11,622 nt of DNA from Embleya sp040605455 (GCF_040605455.1 NZ_JBEXCV010000216.1:1-11622), one strand, 5' to 3'. Positions 1 to 7,390 are shown, numbered from the stretch's first letter. Numbers and translations: made by a program. Notes: generated by a model not told the origin, from the letters alone.

Positions 1-14
1 TTCAACGTTGAGGA

Positions 15-1424
15 GTGGCGTGCGAGACAACGTCGACTGGCGGCTGGACCAGTGGAGAGTCGAGCGACCCGACATCGACCCCTCACCGATGGGTGCTCAG
101 GTCGGCCGAGGTCGGCCCGGGCCCGCTGCCGGCGTGCGGCGTGGGCGAGTTCGCCGCGCTGGGCGAGTTGTCCGCGCTGTTGGCGTGGGGGGCCGCGGAT
201 CCGGCCGACCCGTACTGTGCGGGGCATTTGCACTGTCCGCCGCTGGCGGTGGCAGTGGCCGCGGACCTGGTCGCCGGTGCGCTCAACCCCTCGCTCGACT
301 CGTGGGACCAGGCCCCGGCGGCCACCGCGCTGGAGGTCGAGGTGGTCGCCGCGCTCGCGGGTCTGGTCGGCTTCGCGCCGAAGGCGGCGGGCGGCACGAT
401 CACCAGCGGCGGCACCGAGTCCAACCTGATGGGCCTGCTGTTGGCGCGGGACGCGGCGGGCCTGGGGGTGGGTCGACGGCGGATCCTGTGTTCGCAGGCC
501 GCGCACTTCTCCATCCGGCGCTGCGCCGGCCTGCTGGGCCTGGGCGAGGACGCCGTGGTCACCGTGCCGGCGGGCGCCGATCATCGGATGGACCCGGTCG
601 CGCTGGCCGCGGCCGGCCGCCGGGTGCTGGCCGGCAACGACCGGATCGCGGCGATCGTGGCCACCGCGGGCACCACCGACCTGGGTGCGATCGATCCACT
701 GCCGGCGATCGCCTCGGTGGCCCGGGAGTTGGGCACGTGGCTGCACGTGGACGCGGCCTACGGCGGCGGCGCGCTGTTCTCGGACCGGCTCGCACCGCTG
801 CTGGCCGGCTCGCACCGGGCCCACTCGGTGGGCCTGGATCTGCACAAGCTGGGCTGGCAGCCGATCGCCGCCGGAGTCTTCCTGGTGCGCGACGCGGCAC
901 TGCTGACCCCGCTCGCGCAGCGCGCCGCCTACCTGAACCCGGACGACGACGAACAGGCCGGCTACGTCAGCCTGTTGGGCAACTCGCCGCGTACCACCCG
1001 GCGGGCGGACGTGTTCAAGATCGCGGTCACCCTGCGTGCCCTCGGCCGGGCCGGACTGGGCGAGTTGGTGGAGCGCTGCCACGACCTGGCCCGGCACGCT
1101 GCGCAGTTGATCCGCGCCGATCCGCGCCTGGAGTTGGCCGCGGAGCCGGTACTCACCTCGGTGGTGTTCCGCTATCTCCCGGACCGCCACGACGGGCCGG
1201 GCCCGGCGGGTGGGGCCGAGACGGACCGGGTCAACGCCGCGTTGCGCCGCCGCCTGCTGCACGAGGGGCGCGCGGTGGTCGGCCGGACCGAACTGGGCGA
1301 GGGCCCGGGCGCGGTTCGGCTCAAACTCACCCTGCTCAACCCGAATACCACCGCAGCGGACCTGGCGGCCCTGTTGGAGGACGTGGTCGAGGCGGGGCGC
1401 GCGGAGAGCGCCCCGCCCTGCTGA
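15..1424 (+). CDS. PLP-dependent group II decarboxylase (RhbB/DesA-type), 5' end uncertain
   Basis: This is a pyridoxal-phosphate decarboxylase of the aromatic amino acid / diaminobutyrate / lysine decarboxylase family. It would supply the diamine for the siderophore made by the downstream genes. Visible landmarks are an HLHCPP motif near residue 71, DSWDQAPAAT near 96-105, SGGTESN at 131-137, H164 (expected to stack on the PLP ring), D246 in HVDAA (expected to contact the PLP pyridine nitrogen), and K278 in DLHK (expected Schiff-base lysine). The catalytic core is therefore complete. The gene order points to L-2,4-diaminobutyrate decarboxylase giving 1,3-diaminopropane, but lysine or ornithine decarboxylase cannot be excluded from sequence alone. 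The 5' end is odd. Family members usually have about 90-100 residues before HLxCP; here only about 35-40 residues look homologous. The first 100 nt reads as a MarR-like gene in another frame. The frame is closed by TGA at 9-11. GTG codons at 15, 93 and 141 are possible starts, none with a well-spaced ribosome-binding site. The gene may be N-terminally truncated. Confidence 0.8.
   Translation: MACETTSTGGWTSGESSDPTSTPHRWVLRSAEVGPGPLPACGVGEFAALGELSALLAWGAADPADPYCAGHLHCPPLAVAVAADLVAGALNPSLDSWDQAPAATALEVEVVAALAGLVGFAPKAAGGTITSGGTESNLMGLLLARDAAGLGVGRRRILCSQAAHFSIRRCAGLLGLGEDAVVTVPAGADHRMDPVALAAAGRRVLAGNDRIAAIVATAGTTDLGAIDPLPAIASVARELGTWLHVDAAYGGGALFSDRLAPLLAGSHRAHSVGLDLHKLGWQPIAAGVFLVRDAALLTPLAQRAAYLNPDDDEQAGYVSLLGNSPRTTRRADVFKIAVTLRALGRAGLGELVERCHDLARHAAQLIRADPRLELAAEPVLTSVVFRYLPDRHDGPGPAGGAETDRVNAALRRRLLHEGRAVVGRTELGEGPGAVRLKLTLLNPNTTAADLAALLEDVVEAGRAESAPPC
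20..94 (+). pseudogene. MarR-like regulator, 5' fragment only
   Basis: Reading from GTG at 20, the first 25 codons resemble the N-terminus of actinobacterial MarR-family regulators. They contain the stretch VDWRLDQW followed by ERPDIDPSPMG. As I recall the family, this is normally followed by a V-x-G-R-x-x-R-L helix. An AGGAG (11-15) lies 4 nt before the GTG, which is short but usable spacing. After about position 94 the similarity stops: this frame becomes Arg/Gly/Pro-rich shadow sequence, while the frame of the decarboxylase becomes protein-like. No winged-helix domain is present. It could be a decayed gene remnant, a deletion junction, or a misassembly at the contig edge. The family call rests on remembered sequence resemblance of a short peptide. 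Confidence 0.45.
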
Positions 1425-1434
1425 CGCTCCGTCA
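1422..1434 (+). other. Small hairpin over the decarboxylase stop codon
   Basis: TGACG-ctc-CGTCA forms a perfect 5-bp stem with a 3-nt loop beginning at the TGA stop codon. It has no U tract and is too small to be a convincing terminator. It could weakly attenuate read-through into the 151-nt gap before the first synthetase. Confidence 0.2.
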
Positions 1435-1537
1435 ACAAACGATCGGTTCCGCGCGCCTCACATGTTTGTGACCAACCTCGCCAAACAATCGACACAGGTC
1501 GAAATCTCCATATCCCGGAGCAACCTCATCCACGGGC

Positions 1538-1555
1538 ATCGACCACCGCGTCGAT
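1538..1555 (+). promoter_or_regulatory. Inverted repeat ahead of the first synthetase
   Basis: ATCGAC-caccgc-GTCGAT is a perfect 6-bp inverted repeat with a 6-nt spacer. It lies 12-29 nt upstream of the ribosome-binding site of the synthetase gene, inside the only sizeable gap of the siderophore gene set (1425-1575). The gap is less GC-rich than its surroundings and could contain a promoter, but I could not identify confident -35/-10 hexamers. The repeat does not resemble the 19-bp DtxR/IdeR/DmdR iron box, and I found no such box elsewhere in the gap. It could be an operator half-site pair, a 5'-leader hairpin, or chance. Confidence 0.3.
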
Positions 1556-1566
1556 CGACATCACAC

Positions 1567-1570
1567 GGAG
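1567..1570 (+). promoter_or_regulatory. Ribosome-binding site fixing the ATG at 1576
   Basis: GGAG with 5 nt before ATG 1576 supports this start over the in-frame upstream ATG at 1462. The upstream ATG would add 38 residues with no family resemblance and has no ribosome-binding site. Confidence 0.6.
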
Positions 1571-1575
1571 CAGCG

Positions 1576-3345
1576 ATGACCATCGCGGGTCCCGACTCGT
1601 CCGCCGTGCGGACGGATCCCGAAACGGACCACCTCGACGCGCCGGAGGCCCGGCGCGCCGCCGACGGGGCGACGGTCGAGTGCCTGCTCCGTTGCTGGGT
1701 GCGCGAACGCGCGCTGGCCAGGCCGCAGTCGAGCCTGCTGAGCATCGACCTGCCCGCCATCGGGCGGACCGTCACCGTGCCGGTGCGCTATTGGTCGCCG
1801 TCGGGGTGGCACCGCTTCGGCGCCCCGCACCTGGTGGGCGAGGGGCCGTTGAACGCGGTCACGCTGGCGCTGGTGCTGGGCGACGAGGCGAGCGCGAGCG
1901 GGACCTCGGCGGCCGGCGGGGCGTGTGGGGACACCGCGATCCGGGTCGCCGACTCGGTCACCCACACCGAGCGCTACATCGCCCATCGCCGGGCGCATCC
2001 CGAGGACCCGCCCGGGGTGGCGCCGTTCCTGGCCGCCGAGCAGTCGCTGGTGCTGGGCCACCCGATGCACCCCACGCCCAAGAGCCGCGACCGGCTCGAC
2101 CCGGTCGAGGACGCCGCGTGGTCGCCCGAGTTGCGCGGGTCCTTCGCGCTGCACTGGTTCGCCGCGGACGCCGACCTGGTCACGCAGGACAGTGCGCTGG
2201 GGCGCGAGGCCGCCGACGTGCTGGCCGATCTCGCGGGCGAGTTGCGCGCGCCCGAGGGCACCGTGCTGGTGCCCGCCCATCCGTGGCAGGCCCGGGACCT
2301 GCCCGGGCGTCCGCACCTGCGGGCGCTCTTGGACGCGGGCCGGCTGCGCGCGCTCGGCCCGGCCGGCGCCCCGTGGCATCCCACCTCCTCGGTGCGCACC
2401 GTCTATCGACCCGACGCCGAAGTGATGCTCAAGCTCTCGTTGGGCCTGCGGATCACCAACTCGCGCCGGGAGAACCTGCCCAAGGAACTGCTGCGCGGGA
2501 TCGAGGTACACCGCCTGCTGCGCTCCGGCCTCGAGCACGAACTGCGCTCCGCGCACCCCACCTTCGACATCGTCCGCGACCCGGCCTGGCTCTCGGTCGC
2601 CGCACCGGAGCCGTTCCCGCGCCAGGACCGGCCCGCAGCCGGCCTGGAACTGGTGCTGCGGGCCAATCCGTTCGGGCCCGATCAGCGGGTGTCGTGCGTG
2701 GCCGCGCTGGTGGCCGAGCGGCCCGGGATCGGCCCCTCCCGGCTGGCCTGCCACGTGCGCGCGCTGGCCGAGCGCGACGATCGCACCCTGGCGTCGGTCG
2801 CCGAGGAGTGGTTCGAGCGCTACCTGGCGGTGGTGGCCGAGCCGGTGTTGTGGCTGGACCGGCACGCGGGCATCGCGCTGGAGGCACACCAGCAGAACAC
2901 CCTGGTCCTACTGGACGCGGACGGCCGGCCCACGGGCGGACGCTACCGGGACAACCAGGGCTACTACTTCCGCGCCTCGCGCGCCGCCGACCTGGCCCGG
3001 CGACTGCCCGCCGCAGGCGTGGCCAGCGACACCATCGTCGCGGACGAGATCGCCGACGAGCGGCTGGCCTACTACCTGGGCGTGAACAACCTGCTCGGGT
3101 TGATCGGCGCGTTCGGCGCGCAGGGCCTGATCGAGGAGTCGGTGCTGCTGGCGCGGCTGCGCACGCTGCTCGCCGCCCACGCGCCCACCTCCGGCGCGGC
3201 GCGCTCGCTGCTCACCGACCCCAGGCCGCGCTGCAAGGCCAATTTGATGACCCGACTGCACGGCCTCGACGAACTCGTCGGTCCCGTGGCGACCCAGTCG
3301 ATCTACGTGCACATCCGCAACCCGCTCGCCGACGCCCCCGCGTGA
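1576..3345 (+). CDS. IucA/IucC-family NIS siderophore synthetase (RhbC-like, first of two)
   Basis: This 589-residue ATP-dependent synthetase is of the NRPS-independent siderophore type. It adenylates a carboxylate, usually of citrate, and joins it to an amine or hydroxylamine. Family landmarks are HPWQ at 235-238, PTSSVRTV at 269-276, KLSL...ITNSR from 286 (nucleotide and carboxylate binding), HQQN at 438-441, YRDNQGYY near 456, and a C-terminal FhuF-like tail with KANLMTRLHGLDEL from 554. Length is normal for the family. By position and analogy with rhizobactin 1021, it probably performs one of the two successive condensations on citrate. Which one is inference, because it has not been placed in a type A, B or C subfamily here. 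The gene starts after a 151-nt gap and is followed 28 nt later by the acyltransferase, so it is the likely first gene of a four-gene transcription unit. Confidence 0.9.
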   Translation: MTIAGPDSSAVRTDPETDHLDAPEARRAADGATVECLLRCWVRERALARPQSSLLSIDLPAIGRTVTVPVRYWSPSGWHRFGAPHLVGEGPLNAVTLALVLGDEASASGTSAAGGACGDTAIRVADSVTHTERYIAHRRAHPEDPPGVAPFLAAEQSLVLGHPMHPTPKSRDRLDPVEDAAWSPELRGSFALHWFAADADLVTQDSALGREAADVLADLAGELRAPEGTVLVPAHPWQARDLPGRPHLRALLDAGRLRALGPAGAPWHPTSSVRTVYRPDAEVMLKLSLGLRITNSRRENLPKELLRGIEVHRLLRSGLEHELRSAHPTFDIVRDPAWLSVAAPEPFPRQDRPAAGLELVLRANPFGPDQRVSCVAALVAERPGIGPSRLACHVRALAERDDRTLASVAEEWFERYLAVVAEPVLWLDRHAGIALEAHQQNTLVLLDADGRPTGGRYRDNQGYYFRASRAADLARRLPAAGVASDTIVADEIADERLAYYLGVNNLLGLIGAFGAQGLIEESVLLARLRTLLAAHAPTSGAARSLLTDPRPRCKANLMTRLHGLDELVGPVATQSIYVHIRNPLADAPA

Positions 3346-3355
3346 GCCCGGTCCC

Positions 3356-3361
3356 AGGAGG
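3356..3361 (+). promoter_or_regulatory. Perfect AGGAGG ribosome-binding site with long spacing
   Basis: AGGAGG lies in the 28-nt gap between the first synthetase and the acyltransferase. Its spacing to ATG 3374 is 12 nt, longer than the usual 5-9. No closer start codon exists in the reading frame, so the ATG is still the best start. Translation may be reduced relative to optimal spacing. Confidence 0.5.
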
Positions 3362-3373
3362 TTCCGTCCCCGT

Positions 3374-4054
3374 ATGAGCCCGTCATTCCTGTCGTCGCCC
3401 GCCGATACCCGCCGGCACGACCTCGCCGAGGCCCAGACCGTGCGCCTGAACACCGGGAACCTGCGCGCGGGGCCGGCCGGCCCGCTCGCCGAGGCGGCGC
3501 GCTGGGGAGCGGTCCCGCTCCCGGCGGGTCGGTTCTCGCTGCACGAGATCCACACCAAGCGCGACCTGCCGCTGCTGCACGCGTGGATGAACGACCCGGA
3601 CATCGACCGCTGGTGGGGGTTGGCGGGTGACGAGGAGGTGGTGCGCCGACACCTGGCGACCCGGGCCGTGCGCACGCACGACAACGCCTACCTGGGCTGC
3701 CTGGACGACGAACCGGTCAGCTACTGGGAGCTGTACCGCGCCGACCTGGACGACCTGGCCCGGCACTACCCGGCGCGCCCGCACGACGTGGGGATCCACC
3801 TGCTGGTCGGTCCGGCGGCGTGGCGCGGGCGCGGGATCGGCTCGCTGCTGCTGCGTGCGGTCACCGAACAGGTGCTGCGCGCGGCCCCCGACACGATGCG
3901 GGTGGTGGCCGAGCCCGACGTGCGCAACGAGGCGTCGCTGGCGGCCTTCGCCCGGGCCGGGTTCCACCGCTGCGGCGACGTCCAACTCCCGGACAAGACG
4001 GCTGCGTTGATGATGCGCGGGCGCACCGTGCGGGAAGCGGGTGCGCGGCGGTGA
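3374..4054 (+). CDS. GNAT-fold acyl-CoA:hydroxylamine acyltransferase (IucB/AlcB/RhbD-like)
   Basis: This 226-residue protein resembles the siderophore acetyltransferase family that acylates an N-hydroxy-diamine to a hydroxamic acid in the cytoplasm. After a poorly conserved N-terminal stretch of about 45 residues comes the characteristic HEIHTKRDLPLLHAWMNDP segment, then RWWGL, SYWELYRADLD, and the acetyl-CoA pyrophosphate-binding loop RGRGIG at 151-156. The C-terminal part has the usual NEASLAAFARAGF GNAT helix. The acyl donor cannot be read from sequence: acetyl-CoA is expected for schizokinen-like products, succinyl-CoA for desferrioxamine. Its stop TGA (4052-4054) overlaps the GTG start of the monooxygenase (4051-4053), implying translational coupling. 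The first 45 residues could partly be non-native if a later start is used, but none with a ribosome-binding site was found. Confidence 0.9.
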   Translation: MSPSFLSSPADTRRHDLAEAQTVRLNTGNLRAGPAGPLAEAARWGAVPLPAGRFSLHEIHTKRDLPLLHAWMNDPDIDRWWGLAGDEEVVRRHLATRAVRTHDNAYLGCLDDEPVSYWELYRADLDDLARHYPARPHDVGIHLLVGPAAWRGRGIGSLLLRAVTEQVLRAAPDTMRVVAEPDVRNEASLAAFARAGFHRCGDVQLPDKTAALMMRGRTVREAGARR

Positions 4055-5523
4055 CCGAGCGCCTGCCCGCGCCGCGCCGGGCGCCCGACCCCGGCACGGT
4101 GGTGTACGACCTGGTGGGGGTGGGCATCGGGCCGTTCAACCTCGCGCTCGCCGCGCTGGCCGACCGGGTCGAACCGCTGCGTACGCTGTTCCTGGACCGG
4201 GCCCCCGGGTTCAGCTGGCATCCGGGGCTGCTCCTGGACGGCACCACCCTGCAGGTGCCGTTCCTGGCCGACCTGGTCACCCTGGTCGACCCGACCAGTC
4301 CGTGGTCGTTCCTGGCCTATCTGCGAGCGCACGACCGGTTGTTCCCGTTCTACTTCGCCGAGCGGCTGCACGTACCGCGGCGCGAGTACGACCACTACTG
4401 CCGGTGGGTCGCCCAGGCGCTGCCGGCCTGCCGGTTCGGCAGCGACGTCGGGTCGGTGTCCTGGGAGGGCGACCTGTACCGGGTCGAATTCCGCGACACC
4501 GCGACCGGCGAGCTGCACCACGTGCACGCCCGGCACGTGGTGCTCGGCATCGGCACCGAGCCGGTGGTGCCGGAGCCGTTCGCGGGCCTGCTCGGCGACA
4601 CCGTGCTGCACGCGGCCCGATACCTGGACCATCGCGCGGATCTGACCGACGCCGAGGACGTCACGGTGCTGGGCTCCGGGCAGTCCGGCGCGGAGGTCTT
4701 CCTGGATCTGCTGCGCCGGCGTAGTGGCCCGAGCCGGCGGCTGACCTGGTTGACCCGCTCGCCCGCGTTCGCCCCGATGGAATACTCCAAGCTCGGCCTG
4801 GAGCACTTCACCCCCGACTACACCCGCTACTTCCACGCGCTGCCCGAGCCGGTCCGCGACCGTCTGGTGCCCGAGCAGTGGCAGCTGTACAAGGCGATCA
4901 GCGCGGACACCATCGCCGCCATCCACGACGAGCTCTACGAGCGCGGCATCGCGGGCGGCCGGGTGCGCGCGACCTTGATGCCCGATGTCACGGTGGTCTC
5001 CGCGCGTACCACCCGCGAAGGCGTGGAACTGGGGTGCCGGCACGGCGAACAGGACCGTGCCTTCACCGTGCGCACCGACCGGGTGGTGCTGGCGACCGGG
5101 TACGCGCAGCGGCATCCCGCGCTCCTGGACGCGGTGAAGGACCTGATCGTGCGCGACGACGCAGGCCGTCCGCTGATCGATCTGGACCACCGGGTCGTGC
5201 TCGCCGAACACGTCACCGGCGGGCTGTACACGCAAAACGCCGAGGTGCACACACACGGCGTGGGCACCCCCGATCTGGGCCTGGGCGCGCACCGGGCCGC
5301 GACCATTCTCAACTCCGTGTGCGGCGACGCGGTCTACCGACTGCCGATCCGTACCGCGTTCACCACGTTCGGCCTGGCCGCGGGCGACACCGAGCCCGCG
5401 CGCCGACCGCAGCGAGGGGACGCGACCGACCCCGCAGAGGTACGCAATGTCGCAGTCGAACCCGGCAGCGGAGCCCATCGAGGCCGAACTGCCGCACCAG
5501 GGCGCCCGACCCGCCGCGCCTGA
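4051..5523 (+). CDS. FAD/NADPH-dependent diamine/lysine N-monooxygenase (IucD/RhbE/DesB-like)
   Basis: This 490-residue class B flavin N-monooxygenase hydroxylates a primary amine of the siderophore precursor. The FAD-binding GVGIGPFN is at 23-30. The FSWHPGLLLDGTTLQ and LVDPTSPWSFLAYL blocks are typical of lysine/ornithine hydroxylases. The NADPH-binding GSGQSGAE is at 208-215 and ATGY at 348-351. A C-terminal NAEVHTHGVGTPDLGLGAHR block is present. GTG 4051 is chosen because it overlaps the preceding stop by 4 nt and leaves a normal N-terminus; longer upstream extension runs inside the acyltransferase. The last 35-40 residues (after TTFGLA) do not look like family sequence. They are encoded over the start of the next synthetase, giving an unusual 77-nt overlap. 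Substrate is inferred from context: 1,3-diaminopropane if the pathway is rhizobactin-like, cadaverine or putrescine otherwise. Confidence 0.9.
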   Translation: MTERLPAPRRAPDPGTVVYDLVGVGIGPFNLALAALADRVEPLRTLFLDRAPGFSWHPGLLLDGTTLQVPFLADLVTLVDPTSPWSFLAYLRAHDRLFPFYFAERLHVPRREYDHYCRWVAQALPACRFGSDVGSVSWEGDLYRVEFRDTATGELHHVHARHVVLGIGTEPVVPEPFAGLLGDTVLHAARYLDHRADLTDAEDVTVLGSGQSGAEVFLDLLRRRSGPSRRLTWLTRSPAFAPMEYSKLGLEHFTPDYTRYFHALPEPVRDRLVPEQWQLYKAISADTIAAIHDELYERGIAGGRVRATLMPDVTVVSARTTREGVELGCRHGEQDRAFTVRTDRVVLATGYAQRHPALLDAVKDLIVRDDAGRPLIDLDHRVVLAEHVTGGLYTQNAEVHTHGVGTPDLGLGAHRAATILNSVCGDAVYRLPIRTAFTTFGLAAGDTEPARRPQRGDATDPAEVRNVAVEPGSGAHRGRTAAPGRPTRRA

Positions 5524-7312
5524 GCCCGCCTCCCGGGTTTCCGGCGCGCGGCACGACGTCCCCTCCACCGACCCGGAGATCTGGCGACGGGTCAACCGGG
5601 ACATGATCGCCAAGTCGCTCGCCGAGTTCGCCTACGAGGATTTGCTGGCCCCGCTCGCGGACGGCGACACGTACACCGTGGACGTCTCGGGCGACGTGCA
5701 CTACCGCTTCCGGGCCCGGCGCGGTGCCTACGACGCGTGGCATGTGGATCCCGCGTCGGTGGTGCGCGAGTGGGAGGGCGGCGCCGACTCGGCCGAGGAC
5801 ATGCTCCAGTTCCTGCTGGACGCGCACACCGTGATCGGGCTGAGCGGCGACACCGCCGGCCACCTGGTGCGCGAGTTGACCGCGACGCTGGCCGCCGACG
5901 CGGCCGGTGCGGTGGACGCGGCGAGTGCGGCGACGCTGGCCGACCTGGGCTACGCCGAGTTGGAGGGGCACCAGACCGGCCATCCGTGGATCGTGCCGAA
6001 CAAGGGCCGGATCGGCTTCTCGGCGAGCGACGCGCGCCGCTACGCGCCGGAGGCGCGGCAGGCGCTGCGGCTGCCGTGGATCGCGGTGCATCGAGACCTG
6101 GCGGCCTACCGGGCGGTGCCGGGGCTGAGCGAACAGCGGTTGTACGACGAGGAACTGGACCCGGCGACGCTGGAGGGCTTTCGTCGGGTGCCGGCCGCGC
6201 GCGGGCTGGAGCCGGACGACTTCCTGTGGTTGCCGGTGCACCCGTGGCAGTGGGACGAGACGATCGCGACACTGTTCGCGCCGGAGGTCGCCGCCGGTCG
6301 CATTCTCGCGCTGGGCGAGGCCGAGGATCGGCACCTCGCGCAGCAGTCGGTGCGTACATTCTTGAACCTGGACCGGCCCGCGCGGCGCACCGTCAAGCTC
6401 CCGTTGTCGGTGCTGAACACGCTGGTGTGGCGCGGCCTGCCCAGCGAGCGCACGCTGGCCGCGCCCGCGGTCACCGACTGGGTGCTCGGCCTGTGTGACG
6501 CGGACCCGTTCCTGCGCGACGAGTGCAGGGTGATCATGCTGGGCGAGACCGCGTCGGTGACGGTGCGCCATCCGGTCCTGGAGGAACTGCCGGGCGTGCC
6601 CTACCAGTACCGCGAACTGCTCGGCGCGATCTGGCGCGAACCGCTGGCACCGCGTCTGGATCCCGGCGAGCGCGCCCGTACGCTCGCCTCGCTGCTGCAC
6701 GTGGATCCGACCGGCCGGCCGTTCGTCGTCGAACTGGTCGAACGCTCGGGACTGGCCCCCCGGGTGTGGCTGCGCCGGCTCTTCCACGCGCTGCTCCCGC
6801 CGCTGCTGCACTGCCTGTACCGGTACGGCCTGGTGTTCTCCCCGCACGGCGAGAACGCGATCGTGATCTTCGACGAGCACGACGTCCCGGTCCGGCTGGC
6901 GATCAAGGACTTCGTCGACGACGTCAACATCAGCGACCAGCCGCTGCCGGAGCTCGCCGACCTGCCGGCCGAGGTCGCGGCGGTCCTGCTGCGGGAGCGG
7001 CCCGACTACCTGTGCCAGTTCATCCACGCCGCGCTGTTGGTGGGACACCACCGCTACCTGGCCGATCTCGCGGTCGTGCACCTGGGTATTCCGCAGGAGG
7101 GCTTCTGGGCGCTGGTGCGCGAGGAAATCCTGGACCACCAGGGGGCGTTCCCCGAACTCAATGGCCGGCACGAGCTGTTCGACCTGCTCACGCCGCGGAT
7201 CGACCGGCTGTGCCTGAACCGCAATCGGCTGCTCCTGGACGGCTATCGGGACCGGCCCACGCGCCCGCACGTGAGTGCGCACGGGAGCGTGCCCAACGCG
7301 CTGTGCATGTGA
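5447..7312 (+). CDS. IucA/IucC-family NIS siderophore synthetase (RhbF/DesD/AlcC-like, second of two)
   Basis: This 621-residue NIS synthetase clearly differs from the first one in this locus. It has the DesD/AlcC-type landmarks: GHPWIVPNKGRIGFS (His at 179), HPWQW from 265, the RTFLNL...TVKLPLSVLNTL segment, HGEN at 467-470, KDFVDDVN from 487, and the C-terminal CLNRNRLL...HVSAHGSVPNAL. These support an ATP-dependent synthetase that couples a second N-hydroxy-N-acyl-diamine to a citrate monoamide, or else oligomerises hydroxamate units as DesD does. The presence of a partner synthetase favours the citrate reading. ATG 5447 is preceded by AGAGG (5436-5440) with 6-nt spacing. The start lies within the monooxygenase reading frame. 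The first 30 residues are Pro/Ala/Glu-rich and not conserved, and the family sequence begins near WRRVNRDMIAKSLAEF. It appears to be the last gene of the siderophore unit. Confidence 0.9.
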   Translation: MSQSNPAAEPIEAELPHQGARPAAPEPASRVSGARHDVPSTDPEIWRRVNRDMIAKSLAEFAYEDLLAPLADGDTYTVDVSGDVHYRFRARRGAYDAWHVDPASVVREWEGGADSAEDMLQFLLDAHTVIGLSGDTAGHLVRELTATLAADAAGAVDAASAATLADLGYAELEGHQTGHPWIVPNKGRIGFSASDARRYAPEARQALRLPWIAVHRDLAAYRAVPGLSEQRLYDEELDPATLEGFRRVPAARGLEPDDFLWLPVHPWQWDETIATLFAPEVAAGRILALGEAEDRHLAQQSVRTFLNLDRPARRTVKLPLSVLNTLVWRGLPSERTLAAPAVTDWVLGLCDADPFLRDECRVIMLGETASVTVRHPVLEELPGVPYQYRELLGAIWREPLAPRLDPGERARTLASLLHVDPTGRPFVVELVERSGLAPRVWLRRLFHALLPPLLHCLYRYGLVFSPHGENAIVIFDEHDVPVRLAIKDFVDDVNISDQPLPELADLPAEVAAVLLRERPDYLCQFIHAALLVGHHRYLADLAVVHLGIPQEGFWALVREEILDHQGAFPELNGRHELFDLLTPRIDRLCLNRNRLLLDGYRDRPTRPHVSAHGSVPNALCM

Positions 7313-7356
7313 GCTCGTCGGTGGGCGGCGGCAGGGTCGCCGACAACCTGTCCGGT

Positions 7357-7390
7357 TTGCCGATGGTGTGATCCCCATCACGATGCCAGA
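7357..7390 (+). promoter_or_regulatory. Candidate leaderless promoter of the nitrilase-fold gene
   Basis: TTGCCG (7357-7362) and CACGAT (7379-7384) are 16 nt apart. CACGAT ends 6 nt before ATG 7391, the geometry expected when transcription starts at the start codon. No Shine-Dalgarno sequence precedes the ATG, which fits a leaderless transcript. The -10 hexamer is imperfect, lacking the initial T. Confidence 0.35.
7367..7382. promoter_or_regulatory. Crp/FNR-type palindrome
   Basis: TGTGA-tcccca-TCACG matches the Crp consensus TGTGA-N6-TCACA at 9 of 10 conserved positions, with a perfect GTGA-N6-TCAC core. It sits between the candidate -35 and the ATG of the nitrilase-fold gene and overlaps the candidate -10, so a bound factor would be expected to repress. 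Streptomycetes encode a Crp homologue, but other regulators also use GTGA/TCAC half-sites. A chance match is possible in this sequence composition. Confidence 0.35.

Noticed and set aside
8..1471. Long frame-2 reading frame over the decarboxylase
   Set aside because: After about position 94 it is Arg/Gly/Pro-rich shadow sequence. The frame-3 reading frame contains all PLP-decarboxylase motifs.
1461..1472. CACA-tgtt-TGTG dyad in the gap before the first synthetase
   Set aside because: The arms are only 4 bp, which is expected by chance in a 151-nt gap.
1462..1575. Upstream in-frame extension of the first synthetase from ATG 1462
   Set aside because: It would add 38 residues with no family resemblance and has no ribosome-binding site. 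ATG 1576 has GGAG at proper spacing.
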